From positions 1 to 64,000 of the forward strand of contig JAFWLM010000005.1 in assembly GCA_017511045.1 (NCBI GenBank): 64,000 nucleotides of DNA, in the 5' to 3' direction. Source of the DNA: Lachnospiraceae bacterium. GTDB taxonomy: Bacteria > Bacillota > Clostridia > Lachnospirales > Lachnospiraceae. The notes beneath the pieces were generated by a model that saw nothing but the letters and a program-made list of their open reading frames with translations, had not been told where the DNA came from and did no database searches. Below, one piece after another: positions 35,491-44,138 of the stretch. Made by a program: the position numbers and the translations under genes. Numbering within the stretch: the stretch's first letter is position 1; each line of letters opens with the position of its first letter.

Positions 35491-35709
35491 TTCATTCTCC
35501 AATTCTTTTCTGAAAACCTGTTTCTACAATTATCATTTTATTTTCTGTAATCAAAAAAAGGAAACAACATTGTCTCTCATTCAGCAACAAGAATTACTTG
35601 TGTCCATCTGTCTTTTTAATTGTTTCCTTTCCGCTTTCCCGCTTGCTATATTGAGATTGGAAGAATATGTTTTTAAATATCAAAGCAAGTAAAAAACAGG
35701 AGATTTTTT
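35491..35709. promoter_or_regulatory. divergent intergenic region with inverted repeats
   Basis: 219 AT-rich bases between the flavoprotein operon and the TPR gene. It holds an 11-bp perfect inverted repeat, AAAGGAAACAA (35557-35567) and TTGTTTCCTTT (35620-35630), spaced by 52 bases, and between them the dyad ACAAG-5-CTTGT (35587-35601), a shape compatible with a LysR-type site. Confidence 0.45.
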
Positions 35710-36663
35710 ATGAATCAGATCTATGAATTATTAAAAGAAAGAAAATACGAGGAAGCGCTTCCGCTGATTGAGAAAGCTCTGGAAGAGGATCCGAACAATG
35801 CAAAACTCTGGGGCTACAAAGGCGTAGCACTGCGCAACACCGGTCGTCCGGAACTTGCCTGCCCCTGCTATGAAAAAGCCTTGGAGATCGATCCGGAAGA
35901 CCCGGATATGTGGCTCAACCGTGGAATGAGCATCCGTTTCATGAATCGCAAAGATTCCCACCTTCAGGCTGTTGAATCCTACCAGAATGCCGTGAAGTAT
36001 GATCCGACCTGCGTCGATGCACTGAACAACTTAGGCAACGTGACCAGCCGTATCGCCTTTACAACCGTTGACAGGGAGGAGGCTGCTAAATGGTATAAGA
36101 TGTCGGAAGAAGCATATGGTAAAGCCGTCAGCCTTCAGCCGGACCGCGCGGAGCTCCACTGCAACATGGCTGTTCTGTACCATAAAGAAGGGCGCCTTAA
36201 CGATGCACTTGCAGAAGCGGCTGCAGCGATCGCCATCGATCCGGATTACCAGGATGGCTGGTATACAAAAGGCTGCATTCTTTCCGACTTGCATGATGAT
36301 CTCGGCGCGATCGAAGCATATAACGAAGTTGTAAAAAGAAGTCCGAAAACGGTAACGGCGCTCAAGACATTCATCAATCTGGGAGTATCTTTATTCCTGA
36401 CCGGCAATACAGAAAAAGCCATTGTCGTTTTAAAGGACGCGTCGGTTCATACTCCTGAAGGTTTTAATCCGATGCTTCCGCTGATGCATGCAAACGCTTT
36501 CTACAATCTGGCTCTAATCTACAAGAGGACCGGCAGGGAAAAAGAAAGCAAAGAAGCATTTAAGAAATCTCTGGAATGCACAGCCAAAGGAGAACTCTTC
36601 TACGATATCCGTAAAGAAGCAACCTCACCTTATGCTGCTGTATTTGAACATTTCAGTGAATAA
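35710..36663 (+). CDS. tetratricopeptide repeat protein
   Basis: 317 residues, no signal or membrane segment. At least six TPR units are readable, with the typical small-residue and Pro/Asp endings: ALPLIEKALEEDPNNAKLW, ACPCYEKALEIDPEDPDMW, AVESYQNAVKYDPTCVDAL, AYGKAVSLQPDRAELH, ALAEAAAAIAIDPDYQDGW, AIEAYNEVVKRSPKTVTAL. TPRs are protein-binding scaffolds; the partner is unknown. AGGAG lies before the ATG. It is monocistronic, with its own terminator, divergent from the flavoprotein operon. Confidence 0.9.
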   Translation: MNQIYELLKERKYEEALPLIEKALEEDPNNAKLWGYKGVALRNTGRPELACPCYEKALEIDPEDPDMWLNRGMSIRFMNRKDSHLQAVESYQNAVKYDPTCVDALNNLGNVTSRIAFTTVDREEAAKWYKMSEEAYGKAVSLQPDRAELHCNMAVLYHKEGRLNDALAEAAAAIAIDPDYQDGWYTKGCILSDLHDDLGAIEAYNEVVKRSPKTVTALKTFINLGVSLFLTGNTEKAIVVLKDASVHTPEGFNPMLPLMHANAFYNLALIYKRTGREKESKEAFKKSLECTAKGELFYDIRKEATSPYAAVFEHFSE

Positions 36664-36687
36664 AAAAAGCGAATGAGAAAACAGGAA

Positions 36688-36725
36688 AGCTGCCGTGATG
36701 ATCCTCCGGCAGCTCCTCTTTTTTA
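36688..36725 (+). terminator. Rho-independent terminator after the TPR gene
   Basis: AGCTGCCG (36688-36695) and CGGCAGCT (36707-36714) with an 11-base loop, followed by CCTCTTTTTT. Confidence 0.85.
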
Positions 36726-36734
36726 TTCTTCTAT

Positions 36735-37652
36735 TTACTCTTCTGTCAGGTTAGTGGGCCTCCACAGGCTTAAATATTGAAACATTTTTTTTATTTTGGA
36801 AAGTGTTTCCGCTTCCGTTTCTTTTTTCCATGCGAGAATATAATTCACCGGCGGATCCAAGATCTCCAAAAGTTCGATGCCTTCCTCTTTAAACAGCGGA
36901 TTCACTTCGAGACAGAACATAACGCCGCGGCCTTCCTCCACGAGTTTTTCCATCTTCTTATGATCACCCATCAGGATGATAGCAGACGGATTCATTCCGA
37001 GGTTCTTTACCATCGCATGCATAAAATTGTCTGTATCATAAATATTTTTACCGGCTTCAGTCTGGAGGATCAGCGGTTCATTTTCATAATGTCTCCAATC
37101 AGCGCCTTTTTTATAAAGACGGTTATTGGGCGAGACACAAAGTTTCATAATTGTCTGTTTAAGGCTCAGATGATCCAGCCCTGCGGACTCCGTAATAAAG
37201 CAATCCATTGTAACAATGGCATCAAGTTCTCCATTCTGCAATTGTTCCTGAAGGATATCCGGCGGTGCGACCTGCATCTTCAAAGCAAAGCCATCCGGCT
37301 GCAGTTTCTGGTAATCATGAAAAGCCCCCTGGAAACGGTAAAAATCCGGGGAATCCACGATCCCGACATTCAGCAGGGTTTTACTTTCATTAAACTGGCT
37401 TCTCAGTTCTCCAATGATCTGAATATACTCCGTCATCAGCCTGCGGACATTCTGATAGTAGATCTCGCCGCACGGAGTCAGTCTGACCGAATGGGTATCC
37501 CGGACCAGAAGTTTCATGTCGAGTTCTTTTTCCAGAGCAGAAACATTCCGGCTGACCGCCTGCTGGGTCAGATATAAACCTTCCGCAGCCTTTGTAAAAT
37601 TCAGGGTTTCGGCTACGGCCATAAAACACTTTAACATGGATTCTGTAAGCAT
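36735..37652 (-). CDS. LysR family transcriptional regulator
   Basis: 305 residues. N-terminal winged helix: CFMAVAETLNFTKAAEGLYLTQQAVSRNVSALEKEL, standard LysR. The remainder is the periplasmic-binding-like effector domain with a 'VGIVDSPDF' entry strand. It lies 161 bases downstream of the ABC importer on the same strand and convergent with the TPR gene. LysR genes usually regulate divergent neighbours, but none is divergent here. The ABC operon or the flavoprotein operon (which has a LysR-shaped dyad) are possible targets. Confidence 0.92.
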   Translation of the reverse strand: MLTESMLKCFMAVAETLNFTKAAEGLYLTQQAVSRNVSALEKELDMKLLVRDTHSVRLTPCGEIYYQNVRRLMTEYIQIIGELRSQFNESKTLLNVGIVDSPDFYRFQGAFHDYQKLQPDGFALKMQVAPPDILQEQLQNGELDAIVTMDCFITESAGLDHLSLKQTIMKLCVSPNNRLYKKGADWRHYENEPLILQTEAGKNIYDTDNFMHAMVKNLGMNPSAIILMGDHKKMEKLVEEGRGVMFCLEVNPLFKEEGIELLEILDPPVNYILAWKKETEAETLSKIKKMFQYLSLWRPTNLTEE

Positions 37653-37813
37653 GATGGTTCCTCTCTTACCGAATAAATGCAGCTATGTTCGTTTTACAAT
37701 TATTAATTGTAGCAATATCGTCTCTGTATTTCTTTATTCTTTTGAACGAAAAAAAGGCACCCTTTTTGGATGCCCACATAGTCGCTAATCATTTCTTTAT
37801 GAAACGAATTGCA

Positions 37814-38821
37814 TCATGAAGCGGTCTGCCGCTTTTCATTCAGCATATTGATCCTTCCTTTGACGAGCTTCTTGTGCTCGCCGGCCGCGATCCGGGCAGA
37901 GATGAATACCAGACAGATGATCATGACACCGGATACAACGTTCTGCATCGTATTGTTAAAGCCGCAGCAGATAAGGCCGTAGCTCATCATCTTCATGGAA
38001 AATACCGCAACCACGATCGCGATCACCTGATTGGAAAATCTTGCGATAAACGATCCGATCAATACCGGAAGCATCGCATCGAACATAACTGATGCGGATG
38101 ACATATTGCTTGCCGCATCCACGGTTCCGAAATAGTTGATATATGGGAGCGCGGCAAGTCCGAAGAAGATTCCGCTGAAGGCATAGGAAATGATAACATT
38201 TTTACGTTCTTTCTTTCCGTTGTCCACTGCGATCCTCTTGTTGCCTGCGAACGCCTTCTGGTCGAAACCGAATCCGGTGTACTCCATTACCACATGGAAG
38301 ACGATCATCGCTAGGATCAGAATAATAAAGATCGTCGGTGCTCCGCCGAACTCTCTGATCGGTCCGGTAAGGATCGTTACTCCTTTGCCGCCGCGATACA
38401 GCACGGTGATCGACTCGAGTACCATTGTGACACCTAAGGATACGATCATGGACGGAAGCCTTAAGAATGCATACACTGCTCCGTTGAACGTGGAGCAGAT
38501 CACACCGCTAACCATGCAGACGATCATAAACAGCCAGCCCGGCCAGCCGTGATCTACGGCGATCGATCCGACAACGATCGCTGTCAAAGTCGTTACGGCA
38601 CCGGCACTGAGGTCGATACGGAAAGTTGCCATATTGACGCTCATTCCGAGTGCGATCAGGATACCGACACCAATATTCTGTACAACGTTTGGAATAAGGT
38701 TAAAGCTGAAAACGGACGGCGTATTAGCCAGATGCGTCACAGCGAAAAACACGACGAATACTATGACAGGAAATGCCAATGTGCCCGCTATATTGATCAG
38801 TATTTTTTTAACCTTATCCAT
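37814..38821 (-). CDS. ribose-type ABC transporter permease
   Basis: 335 residues from ATG 38821; GGGAG seven bases upstream selects it over a start 15 codons earlier. About nine to ten helices of the BPD_transp_2 (RbsC/BtuC-like sugar) family, with GVLIALGMSVNMATFRIDLSAGAV near residue 60, the conserved permease pattern where the text normally reads DLSVG. The other permease of the cluster differs clearly, so the importer probably uses a heterodimeric channel. Last gene of the ABC operon. Confidence 0.9.
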   Translation of the reverse strand: MDKVKKILINIAGTLAFPVIVFVVFFAVTHLANTPSVFSFNLIPNVVQNIGVGILIALGMSVNMATFRIDLSAGAVTTLTAIVVGSIAVDHGWPGWLFMIVCMVSGVICSTFNGAVYAFLRLPSMIVSLGVTMVLESITVLYRGGKGVTILTGPIREFGGAPTIFIILILAMIVFHVVMEYTGFGFDQKAFAGNKRIAVDNGKKERKNVIISYAFSGIFFGLAALPYINYFGTVDAASNMSSASVMFDAMLPVLIGSFIARFSNQVIAIVVAVFSMKMMSYGLICCGFNNTMQNVVSGVMIICLVFISARIAAGEHKKLVKGRINMLNEKRQTAS

Positions 38822-38900
38822 CTTTTTTCTCCCTGCTCCGCCTCCGGCTTTCCGAAGGCGGAGCAATATTGTTATCTTTAACTAACGAAAATCCCGTTTG

Positions 38901-40070
38901 TTATCTTGCGATTCCGTGCCGCTCGCAGATCTGATCGATCTGGGTGGATCCAGCCAGTGCGCAGAGGTCTGCATAGGTCGCATTCGGATTCTTGGAAAGG
39001 ATCAGAGTATCCAGTTCTTCAATGGTCCAAGCAGGTGGATATTCATCTGTTCCTCCGGAGATGTCCAGATAGAGCTGGCAGTCTTCCGCATTATTGATAT
39101 CCGTGTATTTTGCCTCAACGCTTCTGTACTGCGGAGCATCCGCATACTGATTTCCATCCAGATAGTTGAGGATTCCGACAACTGCAAATCCGACTGCCTG
39201 AGGGATCTTGTCATGAGCAAATGCCAGGATACCGCTTTCGAACAGGGCAACGCCGCCGTCGCTCGGAAGTTCGTTGGAAACGATTTTCACGTTCTTGTCT
39301 GCATATTTCGGATCTGTAACGATCGACTGAAGGATATCAAGAAGTCCATACAGGAAGTCGATCTCATCGCCGTGGGTTGCAAGTACGGTATCAGCCGCTG
39401 TGATCATTGCATCACCCGGGATCTCTCTCTTTTCATCTACGATCGTTCCACCGCCTGCAACAAACTCAGTCATGAAGCCTTCATCTTCCTGGTCTCCGGC
39501 TTCGATCATACCGGTCGGTGTGGAGATGACAGCGCATCTCGTATATCCGCGCTCTAACATTGCCCTTGCCATTCCGCGTCCGCCTTCGTACGGATCGCTG
39601 CCCGGCTGTACGCAGCAAACAAACTCATCACTTGCCGTTGTGGCAAGGATCTCTTCTTCTGCCATCGTAGGCTTACCGGTGATCAGCGCAAACGGAACTC
39701 CGGCTTCCGCACAGATCTTGTCAACTTCGATGATTCCGGATGAAACTAACAGGATCAATCCGTCCATACCTGCTGTAATCATGTTCTCAACTGCCTCGAT
39801 AACGCTGTTGTTATCAAAGCCGCAGGTAAAGGTCGTAAATTCCATATTGTAAGCAGGTCCCAGATAGTTGTTGCAATAGTCGAGGATGGCCTGCGCCTCG
39901 CGGCTGGTCCAGGTAAAGTGCATGATACCGATCTGGATCTTATCACTCTTGCCGCCGCCGGATGCGCCGCTGCCTAATGCCCCGCCATTTCCGCCGCCGC
40001 ATGCTGCAAGCATAGCCATCATCATAACAGCTGCCAAAACCAGAGCTACTACTCTTTTGATTTTTTTCAT
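38901..40070 (-). CDS. periplasmic-binding-protein-type (PBP1) lipoprotein of the ABC importer
   Basis: 389 residues. Lipoprotein signal ending in MAMLAAC, Gly/Ser linker, then a type 1 sugar-binding fold beginning KIQIGIMHFTWTSREAQ. The motif MITAGMDGLILLVSSG is the usual hinge-proximal strand. LacI-like and ribose-like binding proteins share this architecture and bind sugars, nucleosides or autoinducer-type compounds. There is an unusual C-terminal extension with LCALAGSTQIDQIC. The gene is third in the operon, not first as in most ribose-type loci. Confidence 0.9.
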   Translation of the reverse strand: MKKIKRVVALVLAAVMMMAMLAACGGGNGGALGSGASGGGKSDKIQIGIMHFTWTSREAQAILDYCNNYLGPAYNMEFTTFTCGFDNNSVIEAVENMITAGMDGLILLVSSGIIEVDKICAEAGVPFALITGKPTMAEEEILATTASDEFVCCVQPGSDPYEGGRGMARAMLERGYTRCAVISTPTGMIEAGDQEDEGFMTEFVAGGGTIVDEKREIPGDAMITAADTVLATHGDEIDFLYGLLDILQSIVTDPKYADKNVKIVSNELPSDGGVALFESGILAFAHDKIPQAVGFAVVGILNYLDGNQYADAPQYRSVEAKYTDINNAEDCQLYLDISGGTDEYPPAWTIEELDTLILSKNPNATYADLCALAGSTQIDQICERHGIAR

Positions 40071-40146
40071 TGCTTTCTCCCTTCCGATTTTCGTTTCAGT
40101 TTCTATTACTCATGTCACTGTTTTCAGTTGACAAATAATATCTTTT

Positions 40147-41088
40147 TTAAGGAAGCAGTTTGTCTTTGCTTCTTGGGAAGCTCAGGTACACAACGATCAG
40201 GAAAACAACGCCGTTCACCAGATCGATGAAGTTGTACGGGATACCCGCAAGCTGCATTCCGTTTGATAACATAATATAAGTAAAGGAACCTATGACCGCG
40301 TTGCTGATTCTTGCATGCCGACCTCCGCCGAACGGCATACCGCCGAAGACCAGAGCCGTTATAACATCAAACTGGACACCGGAACCTGTCTGATAGTCCA
40401 CCTTTCCGATACGCATCGTCAGGAAGAACGATGCGATCCCGATGCAGACTCCTGCAATGATGAAAGAAATGATCTTTATCTTGTTGACTTTAATACCGGA
40501 AAACTTTGCAGCTTTTTCATTTCCACCCATCAGCCTGCAGGCCTTACCAAGTGCTGTAAAGTTAAAGAGGAACCAGCAGACAAGTCCTACGACCACAATG
40601 ATCGTAAGCTTCACCGGCATGGTGTTGATCTTATCAAAGTCACCCAGGATCAGGATGATGTGTTTGTTCGTATAGGCTGTCAGAATACCATTGGTAATAA
40701 ACATAAAGCAGAGGCTGGCCAGGAAGATCGGAATTCCCGAGAATGTTCCGACAAAGGAGCTTGCCACACAGAATGCGCACGCAACAATAATTGCGACAAT
40801 CAATGCCAGCCACATATGACCGGTGTTAATAATAATTGCGGTGAAAATCGTGGTGCATCCTAAGATACCGGCAACAGCCAGATCAAATACACCCCATGCC
40901 CAATAGAAAACAGCACCGATACTGCATATGATGATCGGGAAGATCTGGTTGATGATCATCTTTGCATTCCGCAGGGTAAACATGCGGCCGCCGCTTAAGA
41001 TGCCAAAGACTGCAACCACAAGGATCAGTCCGAGGATCGGCGCAAAACTGGGCGCATATTGTCTGATAAAGGATTTTCTCTCCGCCAT
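40147..41088 (-). CDS. ribose-type ABC transporter permease (second)
   Basis: 313 residues, about nine to ten helices, same superfamily as the other permease but divergent. Characteristic blocks: YWAWGVFDLAVAGILGCTTIFTA near residue 65 and GKACRLMGGNEKAAKFSGIKVNKIK, the cytoplasmic coupling loop (EAA-like) that contacts the ATPase. Ends with FGGGRHARISNAVIGSF. Fifteen bases separate it from the ATPase gene upstream, so they are co-translated. Confidence 0.9.
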   Translation of the reverse strand: MAERKSFIRQYAPSFAPILGLILVVAVFGILSGGRMFTLRNAKMIINQIFPIIICSIGAVFYWAWGVFDLAVAGILGCTTIFTAIIINTGHMWLALIVAIIVACAFCVASSFVGTFSGIPIFLASLCFMFITNGILTAYTNKHIILILGDFDKINTMPVKLTIIVVVGLVCWFLFNFTALGKACRLMGGNEKAAKFSGIKVNKIKIISFIIAGVCIGIASFFLTMRIGKVDYQTGSGVQFDVITALVFGGMPFGGGRHARISNAVIGSFTYIMLSNGMQLAGIPYNFIDLVNGVVFLIVVYLSFPRSKDKLLP

Positions 41089-41102
41089 GCTTCTTCCCTT
41101 TC

Positions 41103-42602
41103 CTAGATGAGATATTCCACTACATCATGTTCCGAAAGATCTTTGTCACGATAAAACTCTTTTGATAATTTACCGTCTTTCAAGATCAGAATACGGTCGC
41201 TCATTCCGATCACCTCTGTCAGCTCCTCACTGATCAGAAGGATCGCTTTGCCCTGATTTCTGAGATCATAAAGAAGGTTATACATCGTTGCTTTGACACC
41301 GACATCTACGCCTCGGGTCGGACAGTCGAAAATGATAATATCGGAATCATTTCCGACCCACTTGCCGAAGGAGACCTTCTGTTTATTACCACCGGAAAGT
41401 GTGCTCACTTCCTGAATATCTCCGTAACACTTGATCTCCAGATCATCGATCTGTTTTTTTGCAAAAGTTTTTTCTGCTTTTGGAGGGATCACTCCCCACT
41501 TGGACAGCTGATGAAGTGCGCTGGCTGTTAAGTTGTGACCGATCGTGTCACGAAGGATCAGTGCCTCTTCATCCCTGTTTTTTGAGACATAGCCGATTCG
41601 GTTCAGGATCGCTGTCTTTATATCTGTAATCTGATTGCCGCTCGGATAGACTGTCACCTGACCCGTGATCGCAGGTTCTGCCCCAAACAGTACTCTGCCC
41701 AGCTCATGCATACCGCAGCTGGAAAGTCCTCCAATCCCGAGGATCTCCCCTTTGTGAAGTTCCAGCGAAAAGTTCTCTAAGATCTGCTCAGCGGAAACAT
41801 ACTCCGCCTTTAACGCAACTTCTCCGGCTTCATACGGTTCATAATCGGTCCTGTAATAGTTCTCAGCCACCTCGCGGCCGACCATCATCTGCTTGATCCT
41901 TTTCTTCTCAAACTCTGCCTTTTCCAGGCTGCCGATGATGACGCCGTCACGAAGGACCGTCAACGTATCACAGACCTGCATCAGTTCATCCAGGTCATGG
42001 GAAATAAACAGGATCGCTTTGCCGTCTTTGGCCATCGACTGCATGATGCCGTAGAGTCGTTCACGTCCCGCCTGAGATAATGCTGTGGTCGTCTCATCAA
42101 CGATCAGCAGGTTCGGATCGTCCTGCATTGCTCTTGCAAGTTCCACCAGTTTTCTGTCTTCTAACGGGAGAGCTGCAGTCACTAAAGAAGCATCAATATG
42201 ACCCATCGCCACACGGTTCAGCATATCCTGGGCTTTCTTTATCATCGTCTTCGGAGAAACAAACGGGCCTTTCCGGAAATCCCGTTCCCGTCCGAGGAAG
42301 ATATTTTGCGCAACCGTAATACTACCAATCGTTCCGATTTCCTGCACGATCATGCTGACGCCCTGCTTCTGGGCATCAACGGTATTGGCTCTCTTAAAAG
42401 GTTTTCCCTGGTAAAACATCTCGCCGGAATCGGCGTCCTGAATGCCCGCAATGATAGAAGAGACCGTAGATTTTCCACTGCCGTTTTCTCCGATCAGACC
42501 GCGGATCTCGCCCGGATAGATCTCCATAGACACATCTTTCAGCGCTTTTACGATGCCGAAAGATTTATTCATGTTTTTTACTTCAAAGATCGGTTCCCTC
42601 AT
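41103..42602 (-). CDS. ribose-type ABC transporter ATPase (two nucleotide-binding domains)
   Basis: 499 residues from ATG 42602, with GGGGG seven bases upstream; a TTG four codons earlier lies on that site. First domain has Walker A GENGSGKST near 40 but a degenerate signature (AALPLEDRKLVELARAM), Walker B LLIVDETTTAL and H-loop FISHDLDEL. Second domain lacks a proper Walker A (GIGGLSSCGMHELG) but has an intact LSGGNKQKVSFGKW signature and IIFDCPTRGVDVG. One composite ATP site is expected, as in RbsA/MglA. First gene of the importer operon. Confidence 0.93.
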   Translation of the reverse strand: MREPIFEVKNMNKSFGIVKALKDVSMEIYPGEIRGLIGENGSGKSTVSSIIAGIQDADSGEMFYQGKPFKRANTVDAQKQGVSMIVQEIGTIGSITVAQNIFLGRERDFRKGPFVSPKTMIKKAQDMLNRVAMGHIDASLVTAALPLEDRKLVELARAMQDDPNLLIVDETTTALSQAGRERLYGIMQSMAKDGKAILFISHDLDELMQVCDTLTVLRDGVIIGSLEKAEFEKKRIKQMMVGREVAENYYRTDYEPYEAGEVALKAEYVSAEQILENFSLELHKGEILGIGGLSSCGMHELGRVLFGAEPAITGQVTVYPSGNQITDIKTAILNRIGYVSKNRDEEALILRDTIGHNLTASALHQLSKWGVIPPKAEKTFAKKQIDDLEIKCYGDIQEVSTLSGGNKQKVSFGKWVGNDSDIIIFDCPTRGVDVGVKATMYNLLYDLRNQGKAILLISEELTEVIGMSDRILILKDGKLSKEFYRDKDLSEHDVVEYLI

Positions 42603-42797
42603 GTTATCCCCCAATCAGAGAACGATAAGCATACTCCCTTAAAAAGCCTTTCTTCTTAGTTGTATGATAGGCTATCCCTTTTTCAATTGGAAACAATTAT
42701 CCGATTCCCTGTTTACAACAAACGTTTGTAAATTAAACAGGCTGTCACAATTGTGACAGCCTGCTGCTTTCATCATAACTACTATTGCAAGAGATAA
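42603..42797. promoter_or_regulatory. upstream region of the ABC importer
   Basis: 195 bases without a gene. Reverse-strand TTGAAA and TACAAC about 16 bases apart (near 42685 and 42660) may be the ABC operon promoter. A 12-bp perfect palindrome ACAAACGTTTGT (42718-42729) with a central CG looks like a LacI/GalR-type half-site pair; no such regulator is in the window. The 26-bp palindrome at 42738 is listed separately. Confidence 0.45.
42738..42763 (-). terminator. 26-bp perfect palindrome, terminator after ohrR
   Basis: CAGGCTGTCACAA and its exact complement TTGTGACAGCCTG abut with no spacer; in RNA a stem of about 11 bp with a four-base loop, followed on the reverse strand by TTTAATTT. Confidence 0.75.
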
Positions 42798-43241
42798 TTA
42801 TACGATTTCCAATATTTTATATAATATAGTATACAGCTGAACCGCTTCTTCCGGTTTGATCGGGATACAGCTTCCGACTTTCTCCGGAATGGAAAGTGCT
42901 TTTTCTCTGAGCTTCTTTCCATCCGCCGTCAGCTTAGCGATCGTGACCCGTTCATCCTCTTTCGAGCGGCTCCGTTCAAGAAGGCCCTTCTTTTCCAGAT
43001 TCTTAAGGAGCGGAGTTAATGTTCCGCTGTCAAGAAACAGCCTCTCTCCGATCTCTTTTACGCTGACCCCGTCCTTTTCCCAAAGCACAAGCATAACGAT
43101 ATACTGGGTATAGGTCAGATCCAGTTCGGAAAGGACCGGCGTATAAAGCCCCGTCACTTTTCTTGCTGCTGCATATAAGGGAAAGCACATCTGATGTTCC
43201 AGTTTTAACGGATCAAAATCCTTTGTCAGATTCTCTGCCAT
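42798..43241 (-). CDS. ohrR: OhrR-type MarR family redox regulator
   Basis: 147 residues. Near residue 19 it has LEHQMCFPLYAAAR, the OhrR motif carrying the peroxide-sensing cysteine; winged helix region DSGTLTPLLKNLEKKGLLERSRSKEDERV is the MarR DNA-reading part with the conserved DxR wing. OhrR proteins repress organic-peroxide defence genes until the cysteine is oxidised. The operator upstream of the operon matches the OhrR consensus. Only one Cys near the N-terminus is at the sensing position. It begins two bases after the glutathione peroxidase stop, so it is autoregulated in the same transcript. Confidence 0.88.
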   Translation of the reverse strand: MAENLTKDFDPLKLEHQMCFPLYAAARKVTGLYTPVLSELDLTYTQYIVMLVLWEKDGVSVKEIGERLFLDSGTLTPLLKNLEKKGLLERSRSKEDERVTIAKLTADGKKLREKALSIPEKVGSCIPIKPEEAVQLYTILYKILEIV

Positions 43242-43243
43242 TC

Positions 43244-43786
43244 TTACAGAAGCTCCTCTACTTTTGCTTTCAGATCCGCCATGTCCTGTGTCGGCTCGAA
43301 TCTTGCTGCGATATTGCCTTCACGGTCGATAACGAATTTTGTGAAGTTCCATTTTACTTTGCCGTTGTTCTTATAATCTTTATCCATTGCCTTAACAACG
43401 CCGCCCATCATTTTCGCTTTTACGCCTTTTCCAAAACCTTCAAAAGTGGTGTTCTCAGTCAGGTATTTATACAGCGGAATTGCATTATCTCCATTGACAT
43501 CGATCTTTGTGAACTGAGGGAAAGTGATCTTATATCTTAAGGTGCAGAATTCATGGATCTCGCCATCCGTTCCCGGTGCCTGATTTCCAAACTGGTTGCA
43601 CGGAAAATCCAGGATCTCAAGACCATCTGCCTGATGCTCAGCATAAAGTGTCTGAAGTTCGTTGTACTGAGGTGTAAAGCCGCATCCTGTAGCTGTATTA
43701 ACAATTACCAGTACTTTTCCCTTATAGTCTTCCATGGAAACTTCACTGCCATCCTGTGCTACTACTTTAAAATCATAAATACTCAT
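43244..43786 (-). CDS. glutathione peroxidase-family thiol peroxidase
   Basis: 180 residues, cytoplasmic. The active-site cysteine lies in VIVNTATGCGFTPQY, where selenoenzymes carry Sec; the catalytic Gln and Trp appear in FPCNQFGNQAPG and VKWNFTKF, and Asn follows in the same block. Bacterial Cys-type members usually take electrons from thioredoxin rather than glutathione. It reduces organic or hydrogen peroxides. First gene of the operon with ohrR, behind an OhrR-like operator; this replaces the usual ohr peroxidase partner. Confidence 0.93.
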   Translation of the reverse strand: MSIYDFKVVAQDGSEVSMEDYKGKVLVIVNTATGCGFTPQYNELQTLYAEHQADGLEILDFPCNQFGNQAPGTDGEIHEFCTLRYKITFPQFTKIDVNGDNAIPLYKYLTENTTFEGFGKGVKAKMMGGVVKAMDKDYKNNGKVKWNFTKFVIDREGNIAARFEPTQDMADLKAKVEELL

Positions 43787-43829
43787 TTCTATACGACTCC
43801 TTTCGAACTTGATTATCGCATAAATTATA

Positions 43830-43854
43830 TTTGATACAATTAGATTGTATCAAA
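43830..43854 (-). promoter_or_regulatory. OhrR-like operator
   Basis: TTTGATACAAT (43830-43840), TAG, ATTGTATCAAA (43844-43854): perfect 11-base arms with a 3-base spacer. The core TACAATtagATTGTA resembles the known OhrR site TACAATTNAATTGTA. It overlaps the -10 box. Confidence 0.85.
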
Positions 43855-43871
43855 TCTTTTTATTTTGTCAA
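43844..43871 (-). promoter_or_regulatory. gpx-ohrR promoter
   Basis: Reverse-strand TTGACA (43871-43866) and TACAAT (43849-43844) separated by 16 bases. The -10 lies inside the operator arm, so bound OhrR would exclude polymerase. Confidence 0.8.
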
Positions 43872-43916
43872 TCCTTTTTTTGCGCGTTTTTTTCATTTTT
43901 CTAAAGAGGCTTTTTG

Positions 43917-43945
43917 TTGACATTGATTTTTTCCTAATATATAAT
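43917..43945 (+). promoter_or_regulatory. tRNA-Pro promoter, full consensus
   Basis: TTGACA (43917-43922) and TATAAT (43940-43945) separated by 17 bases, perfect in both boxes, 41 bases upstream of the tRNA. Confidence 0.9.
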
Positions 43946-43986
43946 AACGCTTGCGTCTTACGAAAAAGGCGTTTCAATTGAAAGAT

Positions 43987-44061
43987 CGGGGTGTAGCTCA
44001 GTTTGGCTAGAGTGCTTGATTTGGGATCAAGAGGCCGCAGGTTCGAGTCCTGTCACCCCGA
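43987..44061 (+). tRNA. tRNA-Pro (anticodon TGG)
   Basis: Acceptor CGGGGTG / CACCCCG, anticodon stem CTTGA / TCAAG around TTTGGGA, T-loop TTCGAGT, discriminator A, no CCA encoded. Confidence 0.95.
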
Positions 44062-44075
44062 TTGGCTTGATAAAT

Positions 44076-44113
44076 AAAAACGGGAATCCTGTTCTTCAGG
44101 ATTCCCGTTTATT
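44076..44113. terminator. bidirectional terminator between tRNA-Pro and rdgB
   Basis: AAACGGGAATCCTG (44078-44091) and CAGGATTCCCGTTT (44097-44110) form a 14-bp stem with loop TTCTT, flanked by A- and T-rich ends on both strands. Confidence 0.85.
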
Positions 44114-44138
44114 CTCTGTTATTATCGTATTTGTTATT

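Noticed and set aside
42718-42729. cre (CcpA) site upstream of the ABC importer
   Set aside because: ACAAACGTTTGT is a perfect palindrome with central CG but deviates from the TGWAARCGYTWNCW pattern at the ends; kept only as an unassigned palindrome.
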